Below, in pieces: positions 1-6,313 of a stretch of 8,626 nt of DNA. How positions within the stretch are numbered: position 1 is the stretch's first letter; every line of letters starts with the position of its first letter. The translations under genes and the position numbers were made by a program. Source of the DNA: Candidatus Altarchaeota archaeon (GTDB taxonomy: Archaea > Altiarchaeota > Altiarchaeia > IMC4 > QMZM01); contig JAHIKS010000100.1 of assembly GCA_018897475.1 (NCBI GenBank), positions 1 through 8,626 on the forward strand, in the 5' to 3' direction. The notes under the pieces are model-generated. The model did no database searches, had not been told where the DNA came from, and saw nothing but the letters and a program-made list of their open reading frames with translations.

Positions 1-2
1 CG

Positions 3-788
3 GTTTCTTCATCAACGAACAGTCAGGTCAATAAAACTCTGTCTGTGCCGGGGCTTAACAAGTTTGTGAAAATCGAGGTTAGTGAGGAATTGCAGAATGT
101 GTTAAGTTCTGTGATGATAAAGATACATTATACGGATGAGGAGGTCATGGAAGCAGGACTGGATGAGAGTTCTTTGGCGATTTATAGATATGACGAAGAC
201 CTGGACGAATGGATGGAATTGAATGAGGAGATGGACTGGGTCTTTTCTGCTGGAGTAAATACCGTGGAGAACTACATCTGGGCCAATGTCAGTCACTTTA
301 GTGATTATACGGTTGGCGGGGAGACAATAACCACGACTACGACAACACCCACCACAACCGTCAGGTCTACTGGCGGCGGAGGTGGTGGCGGTGGAGGAGG
401 AGGCGCCGTCTCTGGCGGAATTGTACCGACCTGCTATGATGGTATAAAGAATCAGGGGGAGGAGGGAGTTGATTGTGGCGGACCCTGTAACCCATGCATG
501 AGCTGCTCTGACGGAAGACAGAATCAGGGAGAAACGGGGATTGATTGCGGAGGTCCCTGTTCGCCGTGTCTGACTACTACTACCGAGCCAACCACTACGG
601 TGATAGTTACTACGACAATACCAACCACTACTATGCCAGTAGTGGCTACAACAACGATACCGGCAGCACCGGGGATAATCGGGGGAGTAATAAGATTTAC
701 GGGGGAGAACGGTTCAATGATAACGGGTGTCGTTATATTGCTGCTGATACTGGCTGGATATTTTGTTTATAGCAGGAAGAAGGGTTAA
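3..788 (+). CDS. Cell-surface protein, C-terminal part (PGF-pre-PGF-like domain, Cys-rich modules, membrane anchor); 5' end outside window
   Basis: The frame is open from base 3 to the stop at 786-788 with no start needed inside the window, so this is the last 261 residues of a longer protein; a GTG at 45 is in frame but is not convincing as a start. Visible residues about 10-104 resemble the PGF-pre-PGF domain of archaeal surface proteins, ending in a typical NVSHFSDYTVGG stretch. Next come a Thr-rich stalk (about 108-122), an 11-Gly run (124-134), and two Cys modules (144-165 and 168-189) of the form C-x-DG-xx-NQGE-x-G-x-DCGGPC-x-PC. A second Thr/Pro stalk, one membrane helix (about 240-256) and a basic tail RKKG follow. 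The protein should sit on the outside of the cell, anchored at its C-terminus. Function of the missing N-terminal part is unknown. The last module and start of the second stalk are duplicated near 1590. Confidence 0.88.
   Translation, partial: VSSSTNSQVNKTLSVPGLNKFVKIEVSEELQNVLSSVMIKIHYTDEEVMEAGLDESSLAIYRYDEDLDEWMELNEEMDWVFSAGVNTVENYIWANVSHFSDYTVGGETITTTTTTPTTTVRSTGGGGGGGGGGGAVSGGIVPTCYDGIKNQGEEGVDCGGPCNPCMSCSDGRQNQGETGIDCGGPCSPCLTTTTEPTTTVIVTTTIPTTTMPVVATTTIPAAPGIIGGVIRFTGENGSMITGVVILLLILAGYFVYSRKKG
519..601 (+). repeat. Direct repeat copy 1 (83 bases) in surface protein gene
   Basis: This block runs from the NQGETG part of the second Cys module into the Thr stalk. It matches 1590-1670 at every base except two single-base losses in the second copy; similarity drops sharply on both sides. 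Confidence 0.9.
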
Positions 789-820
789 TTCCTTTCTCTG
801 GGGGGGTCATGTGTGTGAAA

Positions 821-834
821 TTTCTCTTTTTGTT
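821..834 (+). terminator. Possible T-rich terminator after surface protein gene
   Basis: A pyrimidine-rich tract with a five-T run lies 32 bases after the surface protein stop. Archaeal transcription often ends at such oligo-T tracts without a hairpin. No strong hairpin is seen. The rest of 789-925 holds no gene that I can support. Confidence 0.35.
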
Positions 835-885
835 ATGGTGGGTTTTGGAAAATTTCGAGTTCGATGCTCAGGTTCGCCTCTTCAG

Positions 886-905
886 ATTTAAGCATTGAAT
901 TTAAG
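886..905. repeat. Two direct ATTTAAG repeats upstream of the toxin-antitoxin pair
   Basis: ATTTAAG occurs at 886-892 and again at 899-905, thirteen bases apart, just before the ribosome binding site at 914-920. They are AT-rich and could be the TATA element and/or an operator for autoregulation, which is common for toxin-antitoxin operons. This is inference from position only. Confidence 0.35.
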
Positions 906-925
906 ATATTAGTGAGGTGAAGAAG

Positions 926-1102
926 ATGCCAATAACCATTGAAAAAATGCATGAAATGGGGGTATTTATTGAAAGGGTATTCTATCCCAGGAAGAAATAT
1001 AAAAGTGCAGAGTTGAGAGGGGTGTTTTCAGATTTGGGGAAAAGATTAAAGAGGGAAGGTAAAACATCCATTGATCTTGTACGGGAATTAAGAGAGGTTT
1101 AA
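926..1102 (+). CDS. Small putative antitoxin of a VapBC-type pair
   Basis: This 58-residue, basic protein is encoded directly before a PIN-domain toxin, and its TAA stop abuts the toxin ATG with no gap. I chose ATG 926 because GAGGTGA (914-920) stands five bases upstream; the in-frame GTG at 917 overlaps that site and would have no binding site of its own. The sequence begins MPITIEKMHEMG and ends in a helical, charged stretch (KRLKREGKTSIDLVRELREV). It does not look like the usual AbrB, ribbon-helix-helix or Phd antitoxins, so its family is unrecognised. The role is inferred from size, order and coupling: such partners bind and block the PIN nuclease and usually repress their own promoter. 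The ATTTAAG repeats upstream would be the natural place for that. Confidence 0.72.
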   Translation: MPITIEKMHEMGVFIERVFYPRKKYKSAELRGVFSDLGKRLKREGKTSIDLVRELREV

Positions 1103-1519
1103 ATGGGGACACTATATCTGGATTCAAATATCTTGCTGAATGTACTTTTAGAAGAGGAAGATTTTGTAGAGTCTTCTTTTGAACTCTTACAGGATATAGA
1201 GGCTGGTAAATACTCAGCTCTAACCTCCCTTTTGACCATAATGGAGATACACAGGATACTGCAAAAACATGGAAAAAAAGAAAAAGAGATAGCAGAGGTA
1301 ATCCAAAAGATACCAGGTATAGGTATCGAGATAATAATCCCTGAAAGGGAAGACATGGTGTCCTCCTACGAATTTGTTAGAACCCTCAAAATAGATCCAG
1401 CAGATTCTATTCATTTATCTGTTGCTATGGAGTCATCTACAATTTTTGTAACTCGGGATGAGGAATTAAGCAAGAAAATATCCTCAGTTATCAAGGTTGT
1501 AAAACCAGAGGAGCTATAA
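1103..1519 (+). CDS. vapC: PIN-domain toxin (VapC-type ribonuclease)
   Basis: At 138 residues this is the usual length for a VapC toxin. The PIN acidic residues are all visible: D7 in YLDSN, E48 in TIMEIHRIL, D101 in DPADSIHL and D119 in FVTRDEEL. These would bind the Mg/Mn ions used to cut RNA, typically tRNA or rRNA in characterised VapC proteins. The ATG directly follows the TAA of the small upstream gene, and GAGAGGT at 1092-1098 can serve as binding site, so the two are co-translated. No residue appears to be missing, so the toxin is probably active. Its cellular target cannot be told from sequence. The pair lies between the 3' end of a surface protein gene and a broken copy of such a 3' end. 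Confidence 0.92.
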   Translation: MGTLYLDSNILLNVLLEEEDFVESSFELLQDIEAGKYSALTSLLTIMEIHRILQKHGKKEKEIAEVIQKIPGIGIEIIIPEREDMVSSYEFVRTLKIDPADSIHLSVAMESSTIFVTRDEELSKKISSVIKVVKPEEL

Positions 1520-1527
1520 ATACTAAA

Positions 1528-1542
1528 TTTTCTTTTGTTTTT
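1528..1542 (+). terminator. T-rich terminator after the PIN toxin gene
   Basis: A 15-base tract made of T with one C and one G begins nine bases after the toxin stop. This is a typical archaeal oligo-T termination signal. It also marks the right edge of the toxin-antitoxin cassette: similarity to the surface protein family begins immediately after it, near 1545. Confidence 0.6.
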
Positions 1543-1589
1543 ACCGGGGAAATCCATATAATCCTTGTCCTTCTTGTAATGACGGAATC

Positions 1590-1670
1590 CAGAATCAGGG
1601 AGAAACGGGATTGATTGCGGGGTCCCTGTTCGCCGTGTCTGACTACTACTACCGAGCCAACCACTACGGT
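1590..1670 (+). repeat. Direct repeat copy 2 (81 bases) in the remnant
   Basis: Near-perfect copy of 519-601, lacking one G near 1607 and one A near 1620. The sharp limits of identity, with only protein-level similarity outside, suggest recent gene conversion or recombination between the two family members. Confidence 0.9.
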
Positions 1671-1880
1671 AATGCCAACCACTGCCGTACCGACAGCTAC
1701 CACATCCATGCCCGCGGTTACCACAACGACAATACCCACGGCACCGGGGATAGTCGGAGGGGTGATAGCATTCACAGCAGACAACAGCCCAACGATAGCA
1801 GGAGGGGTTATATTGCTGTTCCTAGTCGGGTATTTTGTTTATACCAAGAGGACTAAGAAGAAAGTCAAGGCAAAGTAGCC

Positions 1881-3203
1881 TTATGCCCTCTTTCTTAATG
1901 CGAGGAACAGCACCATTAAAAGAATGGTTAGAATGCCCAGGATATATGGGGTGTAATCCGTGGCTGGAGTAGAACTAATCTCTGTCTGATTTTCGATAAT
2001 CCTTTGGAGGGTGGTAGTGGTGGTAATTTCCGGCTGGTGCTCTTCTTCCGTTTCATTATAATTCTGTTCCCTGAGATGTATCTCCCTGACCTTGAAGAGG
2101 TATATATTGTGATCCAAGGAGCCGACTATAAGTTCATCATAGCCATCACCCTCCAGGTCCACCACTTGCAGGTCTGTAACGGAACGATACGTTGCATATT
2201 CCCATTCCAGATTTCCTTCCCTATCGAGGATATAGACTTTGTCCGAGCCAGCTATGACCTCTTTGTATCCGTCCTTATCAAGGTCTTCTGCATGGAGGCT
2301 GTGAATCTCACTGCCTGTGCCGTAATTCCAGAGTAGATTGCCATCCCTGTCGAGGACATAGATTTTATCAGAGCCAATTATGATTTCGTCGGTCCCATCG
2401 CTGTCCAGATCAGCCACATAAACGCTTTCGACCATGCCAGATGTTTTGTATTCCCAGTCTAGTGTGCCGTCCGCATTAAGGACATAGAGATATGGGCGGG
2501 AACCCACTAAGATCTCTTGGTCACCATCCAAGTCCAGGTCCATGGCAGATACATGTGCAACCTCACCTGTAGTTTTGTAGGTCCATTTTTTATTGCCCAG
2601 GTTATCGAAAAGAACCACGAGACCGGCTCCAACAATGACTTCCTTAAGGGCATCATTATCAAGGTCTGTTGCATAGATGGACTGGGGATAGGTGCCCCTG
2701 AATGTCTCCCCCCAGAGGGTATTACCTTCTTTATCTATCGCATAGAAATGGTTCACCCTTCCGGAATCAGAGCCAATCATCAGTTCCTTATCTCCGTCAT
2801 TATTCAAATCTTCCACAAGTAAAGATTTAATCTTGCCTTTGGTGGTGAATCTCCACTTCATTTCCCTGCTGATATTTAGAACATGCACCGGCCGGCAGGA
2901 ACCCACAATTATCTCTTCATTTCCATCCGAATCCAGGTCTGTTGCATGGACAGAATAGATAGGACAGAATACATAATACTTCCAAGTAAGATTCCCTTTT
3001 TTATCGAGGACATATACATTCCCATCATATGACCCTGCTATGATGTCCTCATATCCATCTCCATCTAGATCTGAGACGTGAATGCTGGTAACCCCCCCTC
3101 CTGTGTTGTATTTCCACTCCAGAGTTAGATAATCAATTTCTGCATCAACGCCCACTAATACAGCCAAAATTAAGACGGTCAGGATTAGATTTTTCCATTG
3201 CAT
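1881..3203 (-). CDS. Secreted membrane-anchored FG-GAP/PQQ-like beta-propeller protein
   Basis: The 440-residue protein starts with a signal peptide (hydrophobic 6-19, likely cut after VDA at 19-21). It then carries eight repeats of about 40-48 residues. Each repeat has an Asp-rich loop of the type DLDGDGYED (first at 45-53) followed by IIVGS and a strand like VYVLDKKGNLTWKY. The Asp loops are Ca-binding FG-GAP/VCBS-like; the W-ending strand resembles PQQ-type propeller blades. The fourth loop has Ala for Gly (DLDNDALKE). A Glu/Thr-rich linker with TTTTT leads to one membrane helix (about 420-435) and a basic end RKRA. It should fold into an eight-bladed propeller outside the cell, probably for adhesion or ligand binding; no catalytic residues are apparent. 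GAGGTAG (complement of 3207-3213) lies four bases before the ATG. It is transcribed away from the rubrerythrin gene. Confidence 0.9.
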   Translation of the reverse strand: MQWKNLILTVLILAVLVGVDAEIDYLTLEWKYNTGGGVTSIHVSDLDGDGYEDIIAGSYDGNVYVLDKKGNLTWKYYVFCPIYSVHATDLDSDGNEEIIVGSCRPVHVLNISREMKWRFTTKGKIKSLLVEDLNNDGDKELMIGSDSGRVNHFYAIDKEGNTLWGETFRGTYPQSIYATDLDNDALKEVIVGAGLVVLFDNLGNKKWTYKTTGEVAHVSAMDLDLDGDQEILVGSRPYLYVLNADGTLDWEYKTSGMVESVYVADLDSDGTDEIIIGSDKIYVLDRDGNLLWNYGTGSEIHSLHAEDLDKDGYKEVIAGSDKVYILDREGNLEWEYATYRSVTDLQVVDLEGDGYDELIVGSLDHNIYLFKVREIHLREQNYNETEEEHQPEITTTTTLQRIIENQTEISSTPATDYTPYILGILTILLMVLFLALRKRA

Positions 3204-3222
3204 ATGCTACCTCTACCATATG

Positions 3223-3250
3223 ATTAATATATTCTATCCCTATAAATATA
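3223..3250. promoter_or_regulatory. Divergent promoter region with two TATA-like boxes
   Basis: Only 61 bases separate the two divergent starts (3203 and 3265). Two AT boxes are seen: ATTAATATATT at 3223-3233 and TATAAATATA at 3241-3250. Using the usual archaeal spacing of about 25-27 bases from TATA centre to transcript start, the left box fits the rubrerythrin gene (start near 3254) and the right box, read in reverse, fits the propeller gene (start near 3218). Each gene would then have a short leader containing its binding site. Assignment is inference. Confidence 0.5.
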
Positions 3251-3264
3251 GAGAGGTGCCAAAA

Positions 3265-3762
3265 ATGTCTACTGAATCCAATCTTAAGGACGCCTTTGCA
3301 GGCGAGAGCCAGGCGAACAGGAAGTACCTTGCTTTTTCTAAGAAGGCCAGGGAGGAGGGCTTCGAGCAGATTGCAAGGCTCTTCAGAGCAGCAGCAGAAT
3401 CCGAGACTATCCATGCGCTGAACCATCTGAGGATTCTTGGCGTCGGGGATACGAAGAAGAATCTTGCTGATGCAGTCGAGGGGGAGACCTACGAGTTTAC
3501 CGAGATGTATCCCGGCTTTATAGAGGAGGCAAAGGGCGAAAATAATACAAAGGCCATTGATAGCTTCACCTGGGCCAACAATGTGGAGAAGGCCCATGCA
3601 GGGCTCTACAAGAGGGCCCTTGAGCGTGTGGATGAAGGAAACGACCTTGAGGCGGCCGAGTATAATCTCTGTGAGAACTGCGGTTACATAGCCGAGGGGG
3701 AGGCCCTGGGGGGCTGTCCCGTCTGCGGCTTTCCAAAGAATCAGTTCAGGATAATCGAATGA
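3265..3762 (+). CDS. rbr: Rubrerythrin (peroxide reductase)
   Basis: Rubrerythrin reduces hydrogen peroxide to water in the cytoplasm of anaerobes, using a di-iron centre fed by a rubredoxin-like domain. The four-helix part carries the expected ligands: E14 (AGESQAN), E47 and H50 (ESETIH), the EGETYEF region around 72-78, and E108 with H111 (NNVEKAH). The C-terminal rubredoxin knuckles are C136-x-x-C139 and C151-x-x-C154. At 165 residues it is a little short of the usual 165-195 but complete. I start at ATG 3265, with GAGGTG at 3253-3258; an in-frame ATG at 3220 would put the promoter region inside the gene. It is the first gene of the cluster, and the next gene's binding site overlaps its stop. 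Confidence 0.96.
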   Translation: MSTESNLKDAFAGESQANRKYLAFSKKAREEGFEQIARLFRAAAESETIHALNHLRILGVGDTKKNLADAVEGETYEFTEMYPGFIEEAKGENNTKAIDSFTWANNVEKAHAGLYKRALERVDEGNDLEAAEYNLCENCGYIAEGEALGGCPVCGFPKNQFRIIE

Positions 3763-3771
3763 GGTGATAAA

Positions 3772-4056
3772 ATGATGTCGAATATACCGATGGATTTGGG
3801 AAAGGTAAATAAAGAGAACCTTGACCGGGAGATTCTGAGAGTGGGCATAATTGCCGAGCTGGACGCCATCAATTTGTACGAGCAGATGGCTGCAATGACC
3901 GACAAAGAGGATATCCGGAAGATTCTACTGGAAATAGCGAAGGAGGAGAAGACCCACGTCGGGGAATTCCAGACGCTTCTTCTTGCTGCAGATGAGGAGC
4001 AGGTAAAGGAGCTTGAGAACGGGAAGAATGAGGTCGAAAAGGAGCTGGGTGATTAA
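3772..4056 (+). CDS. Short ferritin-like protein, similar to the ferritin domain of archaeal encapsulin
   Basis: This 94-residue protein is two helices long, with E29 ([12 protein letters not shown]), E59 and H62 (EEKTHVGEF) as likely iron ligands; spacing matches the E/E/H pattern of encapsulated ferritins, which act as ferroxidases by forming dimers. From memory it closely resembles the N-terminal ferritin-like domain fused to the encapsulin shell protein of Pyrococcus furiosus, including [12 protein letters not shown] and EEKxHVGEF. Here the frame stops at 4056, without a shell domain, and no shell gene is in the window. It may oxidise and bind iron, or pair with a shell encoded elsewhere. 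Two ATGs (3772 and 3775) share one binding site, GAGGTGA at 3761-3767; the second gives the better spacing. It is one base from the desulfoferrodoxin gene. Confidence 0.87.
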   Translation: MMSNIPMDLGKVNKENLDREILRVGIIAELDAINLYEQMAAMTDKEDIRKILLEIAKEEKTHVGEFQTLLLAADEEQVKELENGKNEVEKELGD

Positions 4057-4057
4057 G

Positions 4058-4432
4058 ATGACGGAATTGAGGCAAGTCTATAAATGCAACATTTGCGGGA
4101 ATATCGTCGAGGTCCTGCATACCGGTGCAGGGACGCTTGTCTGCTGCGGGCAGCCGATGCAGCTGTTTGAGGAGAAGACGGAGGACGAGGGGAAGGAGAA
4201 GCACGTCCCGGTCATAGAGAAGATTGAGGGCGGAGTAAAGGTCAGGGTCGGCTCGGTTCCGCACCCGATGGAGGATGCCCACCACATAGAGTGGGTCGAG
4301 GTAATAGCGGGCGGGAAGAGCTGCAGGAAGTTCCTGAAGCCGGGTGACGAGCCGGAGGCGGAATTCAAGATAGATGCGGAGCAGGTAACGGCCAGGGAAT
4401 ACTGCAACGTGCATGGGCTGTGGAAGTCCTAA
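4058..4432 (+). CDS. dfx: Desulfoferrodoxin, 2Fe-type superoxide reductase
   Basis: This enzyme reduces superoxide to hydrogen peroxide in the cytoplasm without making oxygen. The 124-residue sequence has both metal sites. The N-terminal desulforedoxin site has C10, C13, C29 and C30. The catalytic site has H49, H69, H75, H119 and C116, plus the E47-K48 pair that handles the substrate; these numbers coincide with those used for the well-studied bacterial desulfoferrodoxins. Both sites are therefore intact, making it the 2Fe class rather than the short neelaredoxin type common in archaea. ATG 4058 follows the ferritin stop by one base, with GGTGA at 4048-4052 as binding site. Peroxide it makes can be removed by the rubrerythrin two genes upstream. 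Confidence 0.97.
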   Translation: MTELRQVYKCNICGNIVEVLHTGAGTLVCCGQPMQLFEEKTEDEGKEKHVPVIEKIEGGVKVRVGSVPHPMEDAHHIEWVEVIAGGKSCRKFLKPGDEPEAEFKIDAEQVTAREYCNVHGLWKS

Positions 4433-4433
4433 G

Positions 4434-5177
4434 ATGAATGTTTTAGAGGTTAAGGACCTTAGGGTTACGGTGGAGGATAAGGTAATCCTGAACGGCGTGG
4501 ACATGGAGGTCGGGGAGGGGCAGGTGAATGTCCTGTTCGGCCCCAACGGCTCGGGAAAGACCTCCCTGATGATGTCCATAGTGGGGCTTCCGGGCTACAA
4601 GATAAAGGGGGGGAAGATTCTGTTCAAGGAGAAGAACATCGCCTCCATGGACGTGAATGAGAGGGTGAAACTGGGCATAGGGGTTGCCTTCCAGCTGCCG
4701 CCGGAGATTGTGGGGGTCAAGCTGAGGGACATGCTGAAAATCTGCGCGGGAAAGAAGCCGGACGAGGAACTGGGCAGGGAGGAATTAAAACTGGTCGAGA
4801 AATTCAGGATGACCGAGTTCCTGGACAGGGACATAAACCTTGGTTTTTCCGGGGGTGAGAAGAAGAGGGCTGAGATTCTGCAGCTTTTGCTGATGAAACC
4901 TAAGCTGCTGCTGATGGACGAGCCCGATTCAGGAGTGGATATAGAGAGCCTGAGGCTCATCAGCAAGGAGATTCAGGACTACCTGGAGAGCAGCGGCGCA
5001 TCTGCTTTGATAATTACCCATCAGGGTGAGATTCTCGAGAACATCGAGGCGGAGCACGGCTGCGTGATGCTTGATGGCAAAGTTATGTGCCAGGGCAAAC
5101 CAAAGGAGATTCTCAAGGACATTACTGAGAAGGGCTACAGGAAGTGCGTGAGCTGTAGGGAGAGGATGGGTGAGTAG
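4434..5177 (+). CDS. sufC: SufC, ATPase of the Fe-S cluster assembly complex
   Basis: A 247-residue cytoplasmic ABC-type ATPase that drives the SufB scaffold. Visible motifs are Walker A GPNGSGKT (36-43), Q-loop Q87, signature FSGGEKKR (138-145), Walker B LLLMDEPDSGVD (158-169) and switch H196. The DEPDSG(V/L)D form is characteristic of SufC. The C-terminus ends GYRKCVSCRERMGE, with C238-x-x-C241 that could bind metal or a thiol partner; bacterial SufC does not, as far as I recall, end this way. ATG 4434 is one base after the desulfoferrodoxin stop and has only a weak binding site, so coupling by re-initiation is likely. The next gene, SufB, follows after one base. A cysteine desulfurase gene is not present here. 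Confidence 0.95.
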   Translation: MNVLEVKDLRVTVEDKVILNGVDMEVGEGQVNVLFGPNGSGKTSLMMSIVGLPGYKIKGGKILFKEKNIASMDVNERVKLGIGVAFQLPPEIVGVKLRDMLKICAGKKPDEELGREELKLVEKFRMTEFLDRDINLGFSGGEKKRAEILQLLLMKPKLLLMDEPDSGVDIESLRLISKEIQDYLESSGASALIITHQGEILENIEAEHGCVMLDGKVMCQGKPKEILKDITEKGYRKCVSCRERMGE

Positions 5178-5178
5178 A

Positions 5179-6303
5179 ATGAAAAAGGTTTCTAAGCTTC
5201 AGGATTTGCCTCACAAGATACTGGAGGCGGCGCAGGAGGCAGGGCTCCAGAAGAGCGAGAAGGAGAGGTCAGGCTCATTCGTCATGGTGGACCACAGCAC
5301 GGTCATTGCCAAGGTCAATAAAAGGTTTGAAGGCAAGCTGGAGATAATGGACACTAAGGATGCGCTGAAGAAGTACGAATGGCTCAGGGACTATAGATGG
5401 GGGCTTGTCGACAGGGACAAGGACGAATACACCAGGCAGGCTGACGAGGAGTTCGGCGGGGGGTATTTCCTGAGAATTCTTCCCGGAGCGAAGGTGGAAT
5501 TCCCGCTGCAGTCCTGCCTGATGATATCGAAGGAGGGGATGGAACAGAGCGTCCACAACATCATTATTGCGGAGGAGGGCTCCGACGCGAAGATAATTAC
5601 CGGCTGCACCACGCATCCCGATGTTAAAAGCGGGCAGCACATAGGCATATCGGAGTTCTTCATAAAGAAGGGCGCGAAGCTGAACTTCACCATGATTCAC
5701 AACTGGAATGAAGGGGCAAAGGTAAGGCCCAGGAGCGCGGCAATGATAGAGGACGGGGGGACGTTCGTATCGAACTATGTATTGCTGAAGCCGGTCAAGG
5801 ACATACAGATGTATCCGGCAGCTGTGTGCAGTGGGAAGGATTCCGTGTGCAGGATGACCAGCATTATTTACGGCACCGGCAATTCCCTGATGGACATAGG
5901 GTCGAGGATAGAGCTCTCGGGGAAGGGGAGCAGGGGGGAAGTAATATCAAGAGTGATAGCGAAGGACAGCTCGAGGACCATAGCCAGGGGGATGCTCATC
6001 GGAAATACCGCTCCCTGCAAAGCGCATCTCGAGTGCAGGGGGCTGCTCATGAGCGACCGGGCGGAGATTCATGCAATACCGGAGCTTATCGGGAGGAAAA
6101 AGGACGTCGATTTATCGCACGAGGCAGCGGTCGGAAAGATTGCTGAGAAGGAGATTATCTATTTGATGTCAAGGGGCCTGGGCAGGGACGATGCCACCTC
6201 CGTCATAGTCAGGGGTTTCCTGGACGTCAATATCATGGGGCTGCCGAGGGGCCTTGCCAGGGAAATTGAGTCCCTGCTGGACATAGTTTCTAAAGGGCTT
6301 TGA
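5179..6303 (+). CDS. sufB: SufB/SufD-family Fe-S scaffold protein
   Basis: At 374 residues this is a single SufB/D-type scaffold partner of SufC, shorter than bacterial SufB (about 470-495). The C-terminal half shows the right-handed beta-helix pattern and the family ending (GLGRDDATSVIVRGFLDV). C286 in LECRGLLMS aligns with the key C405 of E. coli SufB (CDSLLIG), and H314-E315 in LSHEAA with its HE motif near E434. These identify it as SufB-like and probably able to build clusters, rather than a SufD lacking the Cys. With only sufC and sufB present, the arrangement is the minimal SUF-like (SMS) type found in many archaea, likely a SufB2C2 complex. I chose ATG 5179, preceded by GGTGA at 5169-5173; a GTG at 5170 would overlap that site. 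Confidence 0.94.
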   Translation: MKKVSKLQDLPHKILEAAQEAGLQKSEKERSGSFVMVDHSTVIAKVNKRFEGKLEIMDTKDALKKYEWLRDYRWGLVDRDKDEYTRQADEEFGGGYFLRILPGAKVEFPLQSCLMISKEGMEQSVHNIIIAEEGSDAKIITGCTTHPDVKSGQHIGISEFFIKKGAKLNFTMIHNWNEGAKVRPRSAAMIEDGGTFVSNYVLLKPVKDIQMYPAAVCSGKDSVCRMTSIIYGTGNSLMDIGSRIELSGKGSRGEVISRVIAKDSSRTIARGMLIGNTAPCKAHLECRGLLMSDRAEIHAIPELIGRKKDVDLSHEAAVGKIAEKEIIYLMSRGLGRDDATSVIVRGFLDVNIMGLPRGLAREIESLLDIVSKGL

Positions 6304-6313
6304 CTGATTATTA

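Larger units (their letters stand above)
1527..1878 (+). pseudogene. 3' remnant of a surface protein paralogue, headless and frameshifted
   Basis: Read from about 1545, this codes for GNPYNPCPSCNDGIQNQGETG-like sequence, matching the Cys modules of the surface protein at the window start. The frame then breaks. Compared with 519-540 one G is missing in the G run (acgggg to acggg), and compared with 549-555 one A is missing (gcggagg to gcgggg). After both losses the frame GPCSPCLTTTTEPTTT resumes and continues through a Thr/Pro stalk and a membrane helix (GGVILLFLVGYFVYTKRTKK) to TAG at 1876-1878. There is no start codon with a binding site, no signal peptide and no domain ahead of it, so it is a fragment even if the two losses are sequencing errors. 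A TTG at 1615 opens an 87-codon frame but is not a credible start. Its stop lies two bases from the stop of the convergent propeller gene. Confidence 0.85.

Noticed and set aside
917..925. GTG 917 as start of the antitoxin gene
   Set aside because: The GTG lies inside the GAGGTGA binding site that serves ATG 926.
789..925. tRNA or other RNA gene in the gap after the surface protein
   Set aside because: No cloverleaf or conserved stems found; a G-run and T tract only.
1600..1625. Programmed frameshift in the surface-protein remnant
   Set aside because: Two separate single-base losses are needed and the gene lacks a head, so decay or sequencing error explains it better.
1611..1856. Open frame rich in Tyr, His and Asp residues (and a similar one at 545-772)
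   Set aside because: Both are the same wrong-frame reading of the Thr/Pro stalk repeats; their likeness reflects the duplicated DNA, not a gene.
1615..1878. 87-codon open frame beginning at TTG as a separate gene
   Set aside because: It starts inside a Cys module, has no ribosome binding site or signal peptide, and matches the tail of the upstream surface protein; it is part of a remnant.
3220..3264. N-terminal extension of rubrerythrin from ATG 3220
   Set aside because: It would translate the TATA boxes and binding site; rubrerythrins begin near the residues coded from 3265.
3869..4579. 236-codon minus-strand open frame across the ferritin, desulfoferrodoxin and sufC genes
   Set aside because: It lies opposite three well-supported genes with exact metal-site and ATPase motifs, and its sequence is Pro/Leu/Arg-rich antisense.
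5275..5700. 141-codon minus-strand open frame opposite sufB
   Set aside because: Antisense of a GC-rich real gene, no family features and no binding site.
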